From assembly GCA_021617435.1 (NCBI GenBank), contig JAJWCP010000014.1:1-16602 (forward strand): a stretch of DNA of 16,602 nt, written 5' to 3'. Source of the stretch: Pseudomonadota bacterium. Its GTDB lineage: Bacteria > Pseudomonadota > Alphaproteobacteria > RF32 > CAG-239. Positions 13,986 through 16,602 of the stretch are shown here, piece by piece. The notes beneath the pieces were generated by a model. The model searched no databases. It had not been told where the DNA came from and saw only the letters and a list, made by a program, of their open reading frames with translations. The position numbers were made by a program, and so were the translations under genes. How positions within the stretch are numbered: position 1 is the stretch's first letter; each line of letters opens with the position of its first letter.

Positions 13986-16602
13986 AAATCAGTCAGAAAC
14001 TGTTGAAATGATGTTTCATCAACCGAGGGCGATAAAATTATTCCGTTTTCAAACTGATAATTAAACAGAATGTATAAAGGTAATCCGGTTTGATGATACC
14101 GCCTTAAAAGGTATCCAACCTGCGCCGTATTATTTGCGTCAACCGTCATGTATACAAGTTTATAATCGGTTTTCCAACGTTCAAAATTGCGCTTGTTAAA
14201 GGTTAAAAAGCTATTTACTTTGCATGTAAAACACCACTCCGGCGTGATGGCAACCAATACATTATGTCCGGTGGCGATGTAATCAGTTAAAGCCTTTTCA
14301 TTATAAGCGTTTGCAACCTGTTTCGGCAAGCTTTTAAGATGAGATGTTATCAATGCAAAAGCTATGGTAATAAGCGCAAACAATCCTCCGATAACTTTGC
14401 GGGCAACTTCCTTTTGTTTTTGCGGTACGGATACTTGCGCTAAAGCCTGCAAAAAACGGCATAAATAATCAAATAAAAGCCAAACAACTGCCAAAGCCAA
14501 AGTAAATTTGACAATTTGCCAGCCGCTGAGTTGCAGTATTATTCTACCTGCGGCAACAATAAAGCAAATCAGCAACAAAAATACGCCAAGGGTTAGCGCC
14601 ACTTTTTTGGCTTTTTGAGGCAAAACCGTCTTGGGGCTGATTTTACTGATAATTAGTAAAATGATGTAGGGCAAAGCAATCACAAATGCCGCAAAGTTAG
14701 CCGCTAACAACTGATACCAGTGATTTGCGGCGGTAAAATAAGCCGCAATGCGTGCCGTATACGCAGTGCCGAAAATCGGAAGATAAAAGCTGAGCATAAT
14801 TCCGGTAGCAAGCAATACTGACGAAGTGTATTTGTTTGGCAATAAGTCAGAATATTTTAAACCGGATAAAATCGCCGCTGTTCCTGCCGTGAGCACACTT
14901 AAATAAGCAAAAGAAGCATATTGATTACCCCATACAAAATCAGCTCCGTAAAAAATAACGGCAAGCGCTGCCATAATATTGGCGCCGGCAACAATTCCGT
15001 ATATAACAGGCTGCAATTTATTGTAATCGGTTTTGCTTAAAATCAGCAACAAAAATCCCAACCCCGCCGGCATAAAAGCAAATAATAATCCGGCAAATAA
15101 GCAAAAGCGTAAAGCGGCAGGAAGGCTTAAATTACTGAAATCCAAATCCGGTTCGCCGGTGGTCAGCGTTGCTTTTTGAGTAATGGCGGTGTAATTATTA
15201 AGCCGCGCCGTTATGGTAATTTCTTTATTGAGCAGTTTGTCGGCATTGGTGAGCGGCTCTGTAGTAACATAAATCAGATTGTCATTGACGGTAACGGCCG
15301 GGCGTGTAAAAGCCGTGTAATTTTCATCTTCTAAAAATATGGCAAAATTGCTTATTTTACCCTTAAACGCAAAGACAAACTGTAATTGTGAAACATTGCC
15401 GCTGTTTTTATCAATCGTTAACGAGTGGCTTTTGAGGATTAAATTGTTATTATTATCTTGCGGCAGATTATAAAAAGTTTGACGAATAAAATTTTGCATG
15501 CCGGAAGTTTTATTTTCTTCTCCGTTTTCAATTTGTAATTCCGGTAAAAAGTCGGTAAGTTCGCAATTTAAGTTATTGTCGCAGCTGTTAAAAACAATTT
15601 TAGCTTTGAGTTTAATCGGCTTATTTGGCTCAAGTGTTTCAAATTCTATCGGAAAAGCCAAATCACCGGCATATCCGCCGACAATTTTATCATTCAGTAC
15701 ATTCATCGGAGTCGGATTATAAACTTTATATGATTTTATATTTTGCATTTCTTCAAAAATAATTCGCGGCTTTTGCAAATGTTCGGATAAGCTGGTCGCG
15801 AGCATAAAGCGGTGCTGCGGTATTCCCACATGAATTGCGGCTAAAAATTTGTCTGACGAATTTATTTCCGCCAACTCTGAAATTAAACGAGCCTTAAAGC
15901 CTCTGCCGTACAGCCATTCGCCCACACCGGCGTTACCGACAAAAGGGTTGGGTAATGAAATTCCGTAAAACGGCAGTTTTGCAAATTCAAGCTTGCTTGC
16001 CATAGACTTAAATTTATCAAATCCGGTTTTGTGTTGTTTACTTTCCGCCTCACGCTGTTTTTTTGCTTCAATGGCTTTTAAATCGCGCGGGTTGTTACCA
16101 TAGGTCAATACTTTTTTAAAATCATAAACTACCGCGATTTTGTCAGGTTCGGTTTCAATATAGGTATATTTTTTAGGGTCGTCATATTCATCATCATCGG
16201 CAATCAAAGGCGGTTCTTCCGGAACGGCGAGTTTTGCTTTTATATCATTATATTTATTGGTTCCCCACCGATACAAATTAACGGCGTGACGAATATAATT
16301 AGTGCGGTCATAAACTTCTTGTTGCGATAATTCCGGAAAAATGGCGGCTACATCATCGCTGAAATCATTATTAATTAAATCATTGGGATATTTGGCGTCA
16401 AAATATTTGCCGAGCAGAATAATCCGCCCCAACTCATTAGTGTCTTCACCATATAAAATACTCTGCATTTGCGTTGCATCTGGCAAATCGGCTCTGCCGA
16501 AAGCCTCCAGCTCTGCCGGCAAAACTTCATCAAAATCGGCAATAACTTCTGCCGCATTGACCGCGGTGATATTGAAACAAAAAACAAAACACACTATATA
16601 CT
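13982..16602 (-). CDS. DsbD/ScsB-like thiol:disulfide interchange protein lacking the membrane relay cysteines, 5' end cut by window edge
   Basis: Predicted inner-membrane protein of more than 870 residues. The frame is open to the window end; the GTG at 16594 falls inside a signal-peptide core (VCFVFCFNITAVNA), so the true start is probably just outside. Numbering from that GTG: 15-235 is an acidic/lysine-rich region I do not recognise. About 240-350 resembles the ScsB alpha domain (GGYAGDLAFPIEF, then Cys338 and Cys344). About 490-755 is a multi-helix membrane domain, and about 760-870 is a thioredoxin-like gamma domain with WCFTC (787-791) and cis-Pro TGLPLYILF. DsbD proteins pass electrons from cytoplasmic thioredoxin to the periplasm through two membrane cysteines. 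Here the MPCVLP-type motif reads MPAGLG (Ala510), and the second relay site reads SFYLPIFGTA with Phe603. The homology is clear; the mechanism must differ, or the relay is lost. Confidence 0.82.
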   Translation of the reverse strand, partial: YIVCFVFCFNITAVNAAEVIADFDEVLPAELEAFGRADLPDATQMQSILYGEDTNELGRIILLGKYFDAKYPNDLINNDFSDDVAAIFPELSQQEVYDRTNYIRHAVNLYRWGTNKYNDIKAKLAVPEEPPLIADDDEYDDPKKYTYIETEPDKIAVVYDFKKVLTYGNNPRDLKAIEAKKQREAESKQHKTGFDKFKSMASKLEFAKLPFYGISLPNPFVGNAGVGEWLYGRGFKARLISELAEINSSDKFLAAIHVGIPQHRFMLATSLSEHLQKPRIIFEEMQNIKSYKVYNPTPMNVLNDKIVGGYAGDLAFPIEFETLEPNKPIKLKAKIVFNSCDNNLNCELTDFLPELQIENGEENKTSGMQNFIRQTFYNLPQDNNNNLILKSHSLTIDKNSGNVSQLQFVFAFKGKISNFAIFLEDENYTAFTRPAVTVNDNLIYVTTEPLTNADKLLNKEITITARLNNYTAITQKATLTTGEPDLDFSNLSLPAALRFCLFAGLLFAFMPAGLGFLLLILSKTDYNKLQPVIYGIVAGANIMAALAVIFYGADFVWGNQYASFAYLSVLTAGTAAILSGLKYSDLLPNKYTSSVLLATGIMLSFYLPIFGTAYTARIAAYFTAANHWYQLLAANFAAFVIALPYIILLIISKISPKTVLPQKAKKVALTLGVFLLLICFIVAAGRIILQLSGWQIVKFTLALAVVWLLFDYLCRFLQALAQVSVPQKQKEVARKVIGGLFALITIAFALITSHLKSLPKQVANAYNEKALTDYIATGHNVLVAITPEWCFTCKVNSFLTFNKRNFERWKTDYKLVYMTVDANNTAQVGYLLRRYHQTGLPLYILFNYQFENGIILSPSVDETSFQQFLTDF

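Overview
The window looks like chromosomal DNA from an AT-rich, host- or gut-associated Gram-negative bacterium, most likely a divergent alphaproteobacterium. The lepB-rnc-era block, an OpgB/MdoB-type phosphoglycerol transferase and a ScsB/DsbD-like membrane protein point to a proteobacterium with a periplasm. Several other genes (MurG, the COG2509 FAD protein, the MnmA-like protein, the MTA/SAH nucleosidase) carry motif variants that I associate with Firmicutes or Bacteroidetes, so the gene content looks mosaic. The taxonomic reading is inference from motifs only. No rRNA, tRNA, insertion sequence, phage gene or CRISPR array was seen, and no gene-free stretch exceeds 136 bases.

Layout. From 1 to 6551 five genes run on the plus strand: an OpgB-like phosphoglycerol transferase (cut by the left edge), an FAD-dependent dehydrogenase, rmuC, a murG-type glycosyltransferase and a divergent mnmA-like gene. 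They overlap or are tightly spaced and probably form one or two operons. A promoter then drives a small PH-domain membrane protein (6641-7159), which converges on the minus-strand MTA/SAH nucleosidase gene (7137-7766). That gene diverges from a short, unusual metK-like gene (7903-8907). The two SAM-cycle genes share a 136-base intergenic region holding a perfect 16-base palindrome built from two opposed TTGACA boxes. A U32-family RNA-hydroxylation-type protein follows (8974-11238). Next comes signal peptidase I, RNase III and Era (11311-13621), then a small three-helix membrane protein (13680-13985). The last gene, on the minus strand and cut by the right edge, encodes an 870+ residue DsbD/ScsB-like protein.

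Functional themes are cell envelope (OpgB-like, MurG, LepB, DsbD-like), SAM metabolism (MetK-like, nucleosidase), RNA maturation or modification and ribosome assembly (MnmA-like, U32, RNase III, Era) and genome maintenance (RmuC).

The best candidates for new biology are three recognisable family members in which hallmark residues or segments have been replaced. The MnmA-like protein has lost the SGGxDS loop, the TGHY histidine and the second catalytic cysteine. The DsbD-like protein has lost both membrane relay cysteines but kept its periplasmic and thioredoxin-like cysteine pairs. The MetK-like protein is about 50 residues short but keeps its catalytic residues.
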